64,000 nucleotides of DNA from Cytospora piceicola (taxonomy: Eukaryota > Ascomycota > Sordariomycetes > Diaporthales > Cytosporaceae). The translations under genes were made by a program, and so were the position numbers. A model generated the notes under the pieces. That model did no database searches and was not told the origin of the DNA. It saw only the letters and a list, made by a program, of their open reading frames with translations. The stretch spans positions 124,001 to 188,000 of the forward strand of contig JALQBC010000031.1 in assembly GCA_023375675.1 (NCBI GenBank). Reading direction: 5' to 3'. This document shows, piece after piece, positions 36,776 through 47,440 of this stretch (its first letter is position 1; each line of letters starts with the position of its first letter).

Positions 36776-37571
36776 GGTCTAGCGGAACCTGGGGAGCTGG
36801 ATGAACCACTTGCCTCATCGCCACCGCCTACCCCACCAAGGCATGGCAAGAGGGACGGTGGTAGTCACAGGGGGTCGAGGCGCTTCACAATAGGTTGTGA
36901 GGGGCTAGAATTATTGTCTACTGTTCTGTAGAGGTCATGTGTCCATAAAAAGACCTAACTGTGTCGGAAATAGTGGCATGAATGGTGTTCGGACATTCTG
37001 GAGGGCAAGGATTGTATCGCCAGCTATCTTGGCAGCTTCGGCTTGATGTATCGTGTGGGTTGCGTAACTACGAAAATAGCATGAGGAGGGGAGGGACTTG
37101 CAGTATATGGCGGGAGTGTACATGTATATGATGGAAGGGAACCTCCCCTGAGAGCATAGTGTTTACTTGCTAGAAGCATGCCTCCGGCTTGCGAACACGG
37201 TGGTGTTTGAAGGGACAAATGAAGACTTCTTTCTGCTTCTCAGACCCCATGTGCAGTGGTGCATCCCTCACACTGCGGCCTGGCCCTTGAAGCGGATCCG
37301 TGATTGGAATTGCTTATGATGCTACGGTTGGACTGTATTCTTGTGGCAGCTTACCTGGCATACGATAGCTGGACTTCGAATGTAAAAGCAGCTGGTGGTG
37401 GGCCCGACAGCGGCTGGCCATACCCGAATCGGCACCGGTTGCTCGTCATATCAACGGCCTTATTGTACAAAGGACTTCCGGAATCCAATCCCTCTTGTTC
37501 ATCTTTAATTCTAACCTCCTGATCGATGGTGACACCCGACTTTCCTTATTTGATCGTTTAGTCCCCAAGAC
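36776..37571. other. Intergenic region
   Basis: It is the 3' flank of striatin and the upstream region of the acyltransferase relic. No recognisable gene or repeat was seen. Confidence 0.3.
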
Positions 37572-38957
37572 ATGAACGCAACCATTTCGTCCGGGCTTTT
37601 GGACGACTTCCCGCTCGATATTCTGGGCCAACAGGAGCGCATCAACAGGCTCTACACACAAATAACACTCTGTTTGACAGTCCCCGAGGACTCGTCAGAC
37701 CTGCAAGCGAAAGCCGATGGAATAATCGAGATTTTGTCACAAGGACTTGAACGGCTATCCACTGCCCTGCCGTGGACAGCGAGCAGGGTGGTACGGGAGC
37801 TGGATGGGTTCAAGATCAAGCCCGCAAAACCGTCCTCCCCTCCGCGTATCAAAATAAACCATTTGAGAAGCATCTCATCGTTTCCGAAATGGGAAGTACT
37901 ACACCGGAATTCGTTCCCGCTTAGCATGCTAGATGAAAACTTGATTGCGCCATGCAAGACGATGGTCCCCGTGACCGAGCAGCTACCGGTGCTGCTCGTC
38001 CAGGCAAACTTCATTAAAGGGCGGCTTGCTTTTGACCATCAATGCCCAGCACGGTAGTATGGATATGAGGGGGCAGGGACAAATATCTAGCTTGCTTGCG
38101 AAGGCATGTCGAGGGGAAGCTTCTACGGCGGAGGAAGTTGAGGTTGGAAATATGAAGAGGAAGAACATCATTCTTCTTCTTAATAGCATACCAACAGACG
38201 AAGATGCACGCCCAGGAGAGCATCATCGGCGCAAAACCCATCCGGTTCGCAGCCACCACCAGTCTGGGCATATCTCGCCTTCCCGTCCAGCTCCCTCTCC
38301 ATCCTGAAGACCTTAGCCACAGAGTCACTCTCCCCAGACATGTTCGTCTCTACAGAAGACGTCCTCACAGCTTTCATCTGGCAAGCCATAACCCGCGCAA
38401 GGCAGACACGTCTCCAACAGCAACATGGTCACAACTCCTTACCAGTGACGACCCTCACCCGTAATGTCGACGTCTGCCGCCACTTTGGACTCCCGGCAAC
38501 ATATCCCGGCATAGTGACCACAGCCACATCGCACACGTGTCCAGTCGATGACCTGGTAGCGAGGGGGGACCTGGCCTCCATCGCCTCCGGCCTGCGGGCG
38601 GCTCTGGACCGCGAATCTCTCATACATAGCACACGACTCCAGGCCACGTTTCTCAACCGCGAAAACGACACGGCTGGGAAGAAAACTATCGCTGCCACGA
38701 GCAAACCAAGCATTGATATCAGGGTTAGTAGCTGGGCCAAAGAGGGTTTATATGATCTGGACTTCGGGCCATTGCTTGAAAAGCCGGAAGTCGTTAGACG
38801 ACCGAGGTTTGTAGACGGTGCTAGGGAGGGCTTGATGTATTTCCTGCCCAAGGACAGGGATGGGGAAATCGTTGTGGGTGTGTGTCAAATGAGCGTGGAT
38901 TTGCAGCAACTTATGAGGCTTGGAGAGGCTAAGGGGTGGTGGCGGTGGATTGGGTGA
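37572..38957 (+). pseudogene. Frameshifted Tri101-like BAHD acyltransferase
   Basis: Conceptual similarity to trichothecene 3-O-acetyltransferase-type BAHD enzymes runs over the full length but uses two frames. Segment 1 (37572 to about 38021) has FPLDILGQQERINRLYTQI, LPWTASRVV, SMLDENLIAP and LLVQANFIKG. One surplus G in the GGG at 38019-38021 then breaks the frame and causes a stop near 38057. Segment 2, in the next frame (about 38022-38220), carries the catalytic HxxxD motif as HGSMD (38050-38064). A second shift between about 38190 and 38250 returns to the first frame for segment 3: PPPVWAYLAF, MFVSTEDVLTAFIWQ, the DFG motif (38760, DFGPL instead of DFGWG-like), and MYFLPK. BAHD enzymes transfer acyl groups from CoA to alcohols. 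No intron removes the shifts without losing HxxxD, so the gene is probably inactive, or there are two sequence errors. Confidence 0.75.
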
Positions 38958-39438
38958 TAGTGCAGTGGAAAGTCTCGTTCCGTGCCAGTGTCTCTGGAAA
39001 TCTCCAGGAAGGAACATCCCCCAAGGTTCTATGTCCCTTCAAAATCAGCTGTTACATAGACAGATCGAGGGTGCCCGGTACGATATTCCGTCTGAAAACG
39101 TTGACGTGGTCGAGATCATCGTGATCGACACTTGTAGGATTTCCAAGCCCCAGGAGTCTGCATCCTTATCGGAAATGGTTGGACCTCGCTTCGTGTTGCC
39201 AGCAAGATACCTCCACATCCATAGGCAACGACATTCTCACAGGTGTCTTCACTTTCTTATAATACAGGTCAAAGAAATGACTGAGATGCGTGTATGTTCT
39301 CCTGCAACCCTTCTCGAGCATCCATATCATCTTACTTCGAGAACGAAATCCCAAGTCTCATTTCCACTGGCTTACACCACGACTGGAGCCTCACAAAGTA
39401 TCGTTCATCAGAAACCTGGACGCAAGACAACCGAGAAA
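38958..39438. other. Intergenic region
   Basis: A stop-free frame continues through here into the next gene, but it has no recognisable motif and I take it as chance. No repeat was seen. Confidence 0.3.
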
Positions 39439-40107
39439 ATGGGTATCTTCAGCAGCAATAAAACAAGGAGTTCTGGACTCTTCAGGGATCCCATCGTCGT
39501 ATACCACATCACCCATTTTCTAGACGGCAGACTGGCCGTGACGCCGAGCTCATCGGCTTACAACACCTATAACATATTGCCGAACAGGCCCAACACCTAC
39601 CATGAGAGCATCGAAACCTCTATCGTCCACGCCAACGGAGGCGTCGTCGGCCACTGTGTGACCCAGGTGTACACAGGGGCATGCCCGAACTTATCTGTCA
39701 GCAACAGAAATTTCGAGTTCCGGCATAGTGGCCATGGTGACAGCGCCAAGTACTCTTTCAGAATTGGGCACCAGACTCTGAAGGATGTGAAGTGGGTACA
39801 CGACCCACCCTCACACAACAAGATTCCAGGCCGCCGCCTCAAACTTGAGGATGGCAATGGTGATGTCCTGGCCTGCTTTTCTGGAGCGTACGGCGGTGGG
39901 AGCGAGTTTGCCATGTTGGAGATATACTACCAGGGACAAGCAGCTGCGGAAGTTGGAGTCGACTGGTTTGGACTGGTTATTCTCACGGCAGTGAGTGTCT
40001 ACCTCAGGGAGGAACGACTGAGAGAAAAAGGGGGCAAGTCCAAGTCACGCAGTAGTGCCTTAGGAAATGCGGGAAACTTTTTGGGTGCCCTGGCTAGTTT
40101 TGTATGA
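39439..40107 (+). CDS. Fungal hypothetical protein, possibly tubby C-terminal/LURP-one-like
   Basis: A single exon gives 222 aa. The start MGIFSSNKTRSSGLFRD is preceded by GAGAAA, a good fungal start context, and is preferred over a much longer upstream extension that has no family look. The core (about 20-170) is predicted beta-rich with alternating hydrophobic residues and phrases such as NRNFEFRHSGHG, YSFRIGHQTLKDVKWVHDP and RRLKLEDGNGDVLACFSG. A single amphipathic or buried hydrophobic helix (WFGLVILTAVSVYLREERLREK) near the C-terminus follows. This layout resembles the tubby-C-terminal-like/LURP-one-related fold, but that is only an inference. The gene is convergent with the arabinanase. 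Confidence 0.65.
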   Translation: MGIFSSNKTRSSGLFRDPIVVYHITHFLDGRLAVTPSSSAYNTYNILPNRPNTYHESIETSIVHANGGVVGHCVTQVYTGACPNLSVSNRNFEFRHSGHGDSAKYSFRIGHQTLKDVKWVHDPPSHNKIPGRRLKLEDGNGDVLACFSGAYGGGSEFAMLEIYYQGQAAAEVGVDWFGLVILTAVSVYLREERLREKGGKSKSRSSALGNAGNFLGALASFV

Positions 40108-40853
40108 AGGGGGAATGTTGTTGGCAGGTAAATATGTGAATCCAAGTTAGTTCCTACAGCGTATCAAAACTCTAGGTATACTTTGGGACTATTTCTTTAC
40201 TCTCTTCTGGTGACAACAAGAAGTTTGATATCAGAAGACATTGGGAGGGATGGCAATGGCTTATACTTTGTTGATCTTGTTATTTTATGTGTGCATATCT
40301 GTGTGTGCGTGTGTGTGTGTGCGTGCGCGTGTTTGAAATCTGTGAAAGGGAATGTTGCACCAGTTAATTTCGTTTCACACGCCGTGTTATAACATCCCCT
40401 ACCGGGTGATAGTGAGGTTACCATCAAACCCCAGACTTCCTGATACCTATGCCTAACACTGGGTCTTACGGCCCTAAAACGGACGGTGATACCGGGCTTA
40501 TCTCGAAAGAAATGTGGATATCAAGATCAAAACACATTCGAAAAGTGAGAAACAAAATGTGCAATATATATCAGACGGGGTTCCTGCCACCCTTATAGCT
40601 GATCACGTTGACTGACCATGGAAATTGCGAACTCAGCATATCGAGGTTCGCATTCTGCAAAGGGTGTGATACTCAGATTAAGCTCTGTTACGCGATAAAA
40701 TTCTTCTGTATTTACATTAAGTCTTGGGTATAATAACTCGCATAGGCTGAACATGCCATAATCTGACCACTGACAAAAATCCCCTTGAACAACGACTAGA
40801 ATGCAGGAACTTGCCTCTGTCAGGCAACACATTGATCCGAACACTGTTGACAC
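40108..40853. other. Intergenic region between convergent genes
   Basis: Contains a (GT)n/(GC) microsatellite at 40301-40331. A minus-strand open frame at 40593-40853 has no recognisable motif and lies directly after the arabinanase stop. No other feature was seen. Confidence 0.3.
40301..40331. repeat. (GT)n microsatellite
   Basis: Alternating GTGTGTGCGTGTG sequence of about 31 bp with GC interruptions. Confidence 0.8.
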
Positions 40854-42197
40854 TCAAAACAGAACAGGCCACCCAGTCGACCAGCTGATCTGGTTAAACC
40901 CAAGTAAGTAGTCCCCGTCGCCGAGGCCAACAGAAGTATCAGCTGTCACGGAATATTGTCAGCACATGTTCCTCCTTTCAGAACCATACCATCGCCGCTC
41001 AATCTAAGGGTTGAGCTCAGACTTACCATAATGATAATAAAGCACGGCACCACTATACGCAGTATCAACCAAGATTCCCTCCCCACCTGGTCCATAGACG
41101 GTTCCATGGCTCTCAAGGACCTTCGTGCCACCAGAGCCTATGCAACTCGCCCCAGTCGCATCGACATACGGACCACTGGCACTGCTGCTCCTGCAGACCC
41201 GGATAGAATACTCCTCACCGGCGGCGGGCTTGTCGGTGTCATAGCCGCAGCAGATACCGGAGCTGAAGAAGAGGTAATAGTAAGGGCTGCGGTAGTAGAC
41301 GAAGCTACCCTCCAAGGCGTGGTCGCCGGAGCTGTTGTATGCGACTTGGTAGCTAGAGGAGGAGGCGGACTTTGGCGGATTTTTCATTGGGGCTTGGTAA
41401 ACTTTGTTCATGCCAAAGTCAGTAAGGGCATGCCGAATCGAAGGTTGTAACGCATGCTGTCCAGGCCAGACGTGAACCCGAGGCCAGTGAAGATGGACTG
41501 CCTTCAAGAACAGCAGCTGGGCACAAAAAGTTCCTAAGAGATCACGGATTACTTACTATCACCCCAAAAACTACCAAAGTTCATGTAGTAGCTCCCATCC
41601 GCCGCCTCGAAAAGTGCCGGATCAATCGCGTTGTACGGCTTCGACGAAGTACTTGCAATACCTGTCGAGCCGTGGTCTGTCCAGGAGCCGTATTCCATCG
41701 TCGAAGAAGTAGCATATCCGATGGCCGAGGACTGGGAGCCGAACGAGCTGACAGCATAATACATATAGTACGTGCTACCAACAAGTTGGACATGTGGAGC
41801 CTAGTGAAGACGTATTAGCGAGTCAACCCTCACATACACTCACGACATCTCCCCAGATGCCCATCACCGCCCCCACACCCATCTGGGAGACAAAACTAAG
41901 CCAACATACCCAAAGGTCCGTGTTTCCAGTAAGATCGATAGAGCTCCCCGAAGGTAGTGCAGAGCCCAGATAAGTCCAAGGGCCAGTTAGTGCGCTCGCC
42001 GACGAGATACCAATCTCGCTCCCGGTGTTGAAGCGGAAGTAGGTCCCATCAGACCTCTTGACGATCGACGGGTCATGGGCCCAGCAATAACCACTGCATG
42101 TTATCGGGCTTGGGTAGGCTTGAACAAATGATGGGACGGCGGAAAGCCCCAGGAGGAGGACAGCGATGCCGCGAGAAGTTATTCGGCCAAGAAACAT
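40854..42197 (-). CDS. Secreted GH43 endo-1,5-alpha-L-arabinanase
   Basis: Exons 42197-41910, 41800-41557, 41401-41027 and 40942-40854 give 331 aa. Introns are 109 nt (GTATGT), 155 nt (GTAAGT, ACTGAC branch) and 84 nt (GTAAGT). Each junction restores family sequence: DLWAPHVQL, FWGDIYQAP and YYHYADTS. The start is the ATG opening [10 protein letters not shown]; a GTG codon just upstream is not used. A signal peptide ends near SFVQA. The GH43 five-bladed propeller carries the catalytic triad: Asp in HDPSIV (base), Asp in NAIDPALF (pKa modulator) and Glu in ALEGSFV (acid). [10 protein letters not shown] and [13 protein letters not shown] are typical of arabinanases. The enzyme cuts pectic arabinan in the cell wall of plants. 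Confidence 0.9.
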
Positions 42198-43576
42198 CGT
42201 GGCCACGGAGCAGCAATCTTGTTGGACTTCTTCCGGTTGTCAAACTCCTGGGGAAAGGATCGACGACGTACACAAGTGTATACACACAAACACACACACA
42301 TATATATATGCAAGTTCCTCCACCATCTTGGCGATTGGCCTGAGATCTAGTGTTATTATGGATAACCTTGTGATAACGGTTTCGCGACAGCGTTGTTATC
42401 ACGTACAGTGTGATTTGTTTTGCGCAAAGAGACAAGAGCAGTCCGATGCCACCACCGGATTGGTGGGATCTGGACTCCAAGTGGCGCCCCCAAGGCCGCC
42501 AAACGCCAATAATCACGGGGTGCCTTTCCCAGTCAGATCTTAGGGTGTCGCTCAGTGTGGAGATACCAATGGCACATGATCCCACATCCACGGAAGAATG
42601 GTGTGTGGTTGAGGCTTTTAATTTCAGCGTCGCAAAAGCTTCCACAAGTAGGAGGTGCTGACCTCATACCACAGGCACAAAAGAGTGAAGGAGGTCTAAG
42701 TGCCGGTGATAGCGACCTCGCGTATGTACCCCACAATCGCTCGGCTCGGTGACGTTCCATGACATGACAACGGATTCCTACTTGCTACCGGGCCTCTTGA
42801 GAAGACAAGAGCATATTTAACCCTGTGCATCACGAGCGCAGACCCATTGGATCGATGCGTAAGAGTAAGGGTGCATGACCACGAGTAATCTTTTACCAAG
42901 GTACGGTCTCCAAACCGCGCCAATGAAAGTTGTCGAACGGCGCGGCAGCCCACTTATAGGACTGTGATATGATCAGAAGAGAAATGTCAGGTGGATGAGA
43001 AACAATGCCGAGAGACCTGATTCTGGTAAGGTTACCTGCAAATTAACCCGGGACTGGTGGGAAAAAAGGAACTCGCGTAGACAAGATGATCACCAACATC
43101 CAACAACGACATCTGCGATAGGCCCGGAAAGGGTTTGAAGAGGAGGGCCCGTAATTAGAATTTATAGATGGACGGACACTCACATGATACCTGCTGTGGC
43201 AGAAACGGTTGGAAATTCGACTCTTCAACTTACATCGCCTGAGGTAGTTTCATGTTCATCGAGTAATTATGCCCTTGTGGCACAGTGCAGCCTTATCTTG
43301 GATACTGGCTGGACATCCTGCTCACTGCTCACACACATTCAGGCTGGGCTCCTGCCCTTCATGGACATTTCTTCGAAGTTCATTATCATCATATGCAGCC
43401 AAAAGCTGCAGGAAATACCAAATCGGAGACCAATATGTCAAAGATGTTGTTGCCCGAGCAGTCAACTCAAAAACCCTCAAGTCTCACACCCCGGTAAAAC
43501 CTTCCCTGTTGAGCTACGAAACAATTGCGGCTGCTTCAGCCCGTCCGATCGTTCTGCCGAAGCCGTGAATGGTCGA
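42198..43576. other. Intergenic region
   Basis: It is the promoter side of the arabinanase and the 3' flank of the RNA polymerase. It holds a (CA)n(TA)n microsatellite at 42281-42309, about 85 bp upstream of the arabinanase ATG. Open frames on both strands have no family motif. Confidence 0.3.
42281..42309. repeat. (CA)n(TA)n microsatellite
   Basis: TACACACAAACACACACACA followed directly by TATATATAT, in the arabinanase promoter region. Confidence 0.8.
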
Positions 43577-46500
43577 TCATGAGGTCGTCGCCCTACCACC
43601 GCTAACGCCGACATAGCCGCCACCCTGCCGCCGACCATTCTCAAACATGCCTAGCTCTGCTAGTAGGGCGCAAGCAGCGACGACCTTGAAACTCTGCATA
43701 CTCTCGTTTCTGCTTCCCCTCTGGTCGTGATCTTCCTCACATCCTGCATGAAAACAGGCCATGCACAAATGGAGGTTGTCGAACCTGGTCTGGTATCCCG
43801 TGGGCTCGGACTCGGGACGGACCCGCATCTGGCTCGTGATCCACGTCGAGATGCGATCAAACTCGGCCCTCAGCTTCTTCGAGCTATCCCGCTGCCGGTT
43901 GTTCTGCACACCCGACTTGTTGTGGATATTGCCGATAAAGGCCTCCAGCTCCGTGAGTGGCTTGGTCGGATGCATTGAATACTTGGCCATGGCCTCCAGA
44001 ACAGCAACCTCGTACCAGCCACGGATCTCGCGTCCTGTCTCAAGGTGACCGATCCATTCACCAGGATCATTAACAATGGCCTCGTAGCGCGGACGGATTT
44101 GGTCAAAGAATCCGTCCCAGAAAGATGACCCCCGTGGCCGCACTTTGGATTTGACGTCCTCGTGCCAAATCTTTTGCTCATTGATTGCGCGGTAGAGGCG
44201 GCCCAGTAACTTCTCAGATCGGTAGTAAACGTGTCGAGGGCCGGAGTATTGGTCCTCTTCCTCATCCGAAGCAGGTTCCAAGATGTAATCGTTGAGCTCG
44301 ATAGCGGACTTGTCAACAATGCGGGTTTCCGTTCCTGGGGCGAGGCTGATTCGGCAAAGTCAGAGGCTGTGAAGAGTGTACCATCAAGGAAGAGGTAAAA
44401 GGAGGAATAACGCCAAGGTCACATGAGGGAGGAAACTCACAAGTCGGGCCGGTGCTTGTTCGCCCTGGGCAGCATCTGAAGGCTCACTCCATGTCCAGTC
44501 TTGGAGAAATCAACTGCTGTAGAATGTAGTTCCGCCAGTTTCAAGCAGTTTGTATCCAAGGTTCCTTCTTTCATTTGATCGGCCACAATCATATGCCGCG
44601 TCGCGATGACTCCGAGATAGTCCAACTTCATGAAATCGACGAAGAACTCGGCCATATCCTCCCTGGTCACGCTGCGGCCCAGATCCTTAGGTACCACGCG
44701 AGGGTAGTCTGCGGCCTTATACTTCCTTGAGGGCCATGCTCCTTGATCCCATATGATGTTGAAGATATCGCCATCGAGGTCACCCCCGGACAACTGGGAT
44801 GGAAGATCTCGCATGCCATGGCGGCTGAACATTATGACATTATAATGATCTCGCAAAGGATGGCCTTGAGGTGGGATGATGTTGCAGGCAGTTTGGATAT
44901 CTCCAGGGTGTAGAGCTGGGGATCGAGTTACGAGGAGCCGCCTTCCAGACTCGGGAGGAGGCTCAAAGCGACCGCCCTTGGTATCATATGTGACGTAGAC
45001 CTCGTGCTCTTTCAGGAATCCGGTCTCGTCCATAATTCCAAACAAAGTAATGCCCTGTCGAATAGGGATGCGAGCTCTGTGTTTCAAGAGACGCAACTCC
45101 CGGAGAACCATGGCTTCGACTACGGAGCGAAGGAAGCTGTCTTCGCGATAGTCAATGCCAAGGTTTCCGAGATGTACGAACAAACCATGAAATCTGATAC
45201 CTTCACCGACATTCTGGTATTTGAGGAAGTCGGCCACACTGTAATTGTCGGAAGCAATAGCCCGAAGCCTTGCTAATTCGATGTTCTGCATCCGGAAAAA
45301 CCAATCCTGGTTGCAGCCCATGTCCTCCATGATTTTGACCATCTGGCGGTTAAGGACGAGAGGAATTGGCTTAGTCGCCATGTCGCAAATCTCAAGATGC
45401 GGCTTGTCGTTGCTGTCAAATTTCTTCATAGACGGTCTGATACACACCACGGCGCCAGACAAGGTGCTGTCCAAGGCTAGCATTCCCTTCGAGCCCCGGA
45501 AACGAACTTGAAAAGCGGTGGGGGCGGCTTTCTTTTGCGGGAGGACATCCCAGATTCGATGAACCACTTCCCACGAGAGTGTGCCCACACCGTCGCTAAA
45601 GACTCGACCCTGGTTTTCCACATCTGGAATCTCAAGAACGGTGATGTTGAGCTCATCCAGTGGTATATAAAATGGTGTCTCCGAAAACGCCTGGCCGATA
45701 CGTGCGGCATACCTTGCAGGCGTACGGATTGTGTCGAAATTCCCCAAATCTCCAATGATGGTGAAGTAAGATTGGAGTTTCCCGCTGTCATCGATGAATG
45801 GGGCCGAGAACTATCTAAGTCAGACGTATATTCATCTTTCAATCATAGAGACCATGTATTGAACCTACCCATACTGAATGTGAACGCAAAGAAGAGTGCG
45901 ACCACCCGAGGAATGAATAATGTCGCCCAGCAATTTCGACGCCGTCTCGGAAAATTCTTTTGAACCTCTCATAAACCTCTTCATTGCTGACACCCGGATT
46001 AAAGAAAAGGTCCTGGCCATTCTCGTCGCAGAATTGAACCCGGACGAAGTACTCGTGATGGTTTGGGAACTTCCGTAGAATGCGGTTGTTCGCCTCCAGC
46101 TCTGGACCATGTAGAGTGACTCTGGTGGGAGTAACGGTGACCCTATGAATAGTCGCGAGGCTCTGGGCTGTCGACTCGAGTGCTTCGCGGAATGCTTCAC
46201 CGCGGCTCATCTTGTCTTCGGTCTCTATCAGAAACTGGATAATGGCTTCAACGTCGAACAAGGATGGATTGCCGTGGGGCATGGGCCATGGAGTCTCCTT
46301 CAGCTTCTTCAAGGCTTCAGCAGAGATCAGACGCCTGCCGGCGGCTCGACGAAGCTCTGAGACTCGTCGGAGCTCCCTTGTTAAAGCCAATACAATGCCC
46401 GGATGGAAGTAAGCGTTCCATGCCAAAGCCTGTAGCTGAAACAGAATACGAAACGGTAAGTGGTCGCTTTGGGCACATGCCGAAAGCTCCCTCATCAGAG

Positions 46501-47440
46501 CATCCATAGCCTCGCTAGTGGCCCCAAGCTGCAAAGGCGCTGGGCTTTGGGTGGTCAGGTCATATCGAACAAAGTTTAGCATGTCGTGCTTCTTGAGACG
46601 TAAAATCCGCCGTCGGAGGTCGTCCCCAGAGACCTTGAGCTGATATACCAGACATTGACCGATGACCCTGGCATGCTGATCATTGAGACTGCATAGACGT
46701 GTTCTTGTCGGCCGGGATTGGCTGCCAGAAGAAAGGCCAATCTGGCGGAAAAGAGTCTCTAGAGTGCTGGCATCCTCGAAGAAGGACGGTTCCTCTGAGA
46801 GAGTCAAGGTGAGGGTGTCCTCGGAGCTATAGACGAAGCCTACAACAGTCTCGAGGGGAATCTTGACGATACGCTTGCTTTGAAGCTTGATAAGTAGGCT
46901 GCGCTTGGTGAACCTTGCGGTGCTGACGTCCTGAAACCTGACCTCGGGTAGGTAGACGAGGTTCTCGCCCAGAAAGGTAGTGTGGCCGCAGCTCAGTGAT
47001 TTCACGTCGAAGACCTCAGGGCCTCCCTCACGCTCGACTCGGTAGGTTGGCTTCACCTTTTCGTCAGCAGCATGCCGCAGACCTCTCAAAGTGATGGGAT
47101 CAGGCTTCTTTGCAGGTGGGTTGGGGCCTCCGCCGCGTTCTCTGCTAATGGAGCAGAAGATGTCTCCACCAAACAACTGAAGCCTGGCCTTGCGTTGCGG
47201 TCGTCTAGCGCCTCCGTATCTCACGAATGGAACGAAACCACGCTCCTCACCGTGTTGCTTCAGAAAGGACTCGCCGTGTGCAACGTCAAGGAAGGTGAGG
47301 TTGGCCCATTTGTATCCTCGAGGCTTGTCGCAGCTGAACGCGTAGTTTGGGATGTCAAGCTTGGCCATGATTGGCTCGAGCCTCTTTTTCAGGGCGTTCT
47401 CGGGGAGATGCTCAGGCCAGCCGTGTGTATGGACCTCCAT
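43577..47440 (-). CDS. Cellular RNA-dependent RNA polymerase (RNA silencing)
   Basis: Exons 47440-45869, 45810-44441 and 44345-43577 give 1,236 aa, normal for a fungal RdRP of the QDE-1/SAD-1/RRP/Rdp1 family. Introns are 58 nt (GTAGGT, acceptor GATAG) and 95 nt (GTGAGT). Splicing restores HSVWFSAPFIDD and KHRPDFLAPGT. The N-terminus (MEVHTHGWPEHLPENALKK) is an RRM-like region. The catalytic part has SDGVGTLS, RFRGSKGML, HPLRDHYNVIMFSRHG and the signature GGDLDGD near 866-872, whose Asp residues bind the metal. These polymerases copy aberrant RNA into double-stranded RNA for Dicer in quelling, meiotic silencing or heterochromatin. Which paralog this is cannot be decided here. All visible motifs are intact, so it is probably functional. 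Confidence 0.93.

Noticed and set aside
38920..39438. In-frame upstream extension of the 222-aa protein by about 170 codons
   Set aside because: It overlaps the acyltransferase end, has no motif, and the internal ATG at 39439 has a better start context and opens a typical N-terminus.
40593..40853. 86-codon minus-strand open frame directly after the arabinanase stop
   Set aside because: No motif; probably 3' untranslated sequence of the arabinanase.
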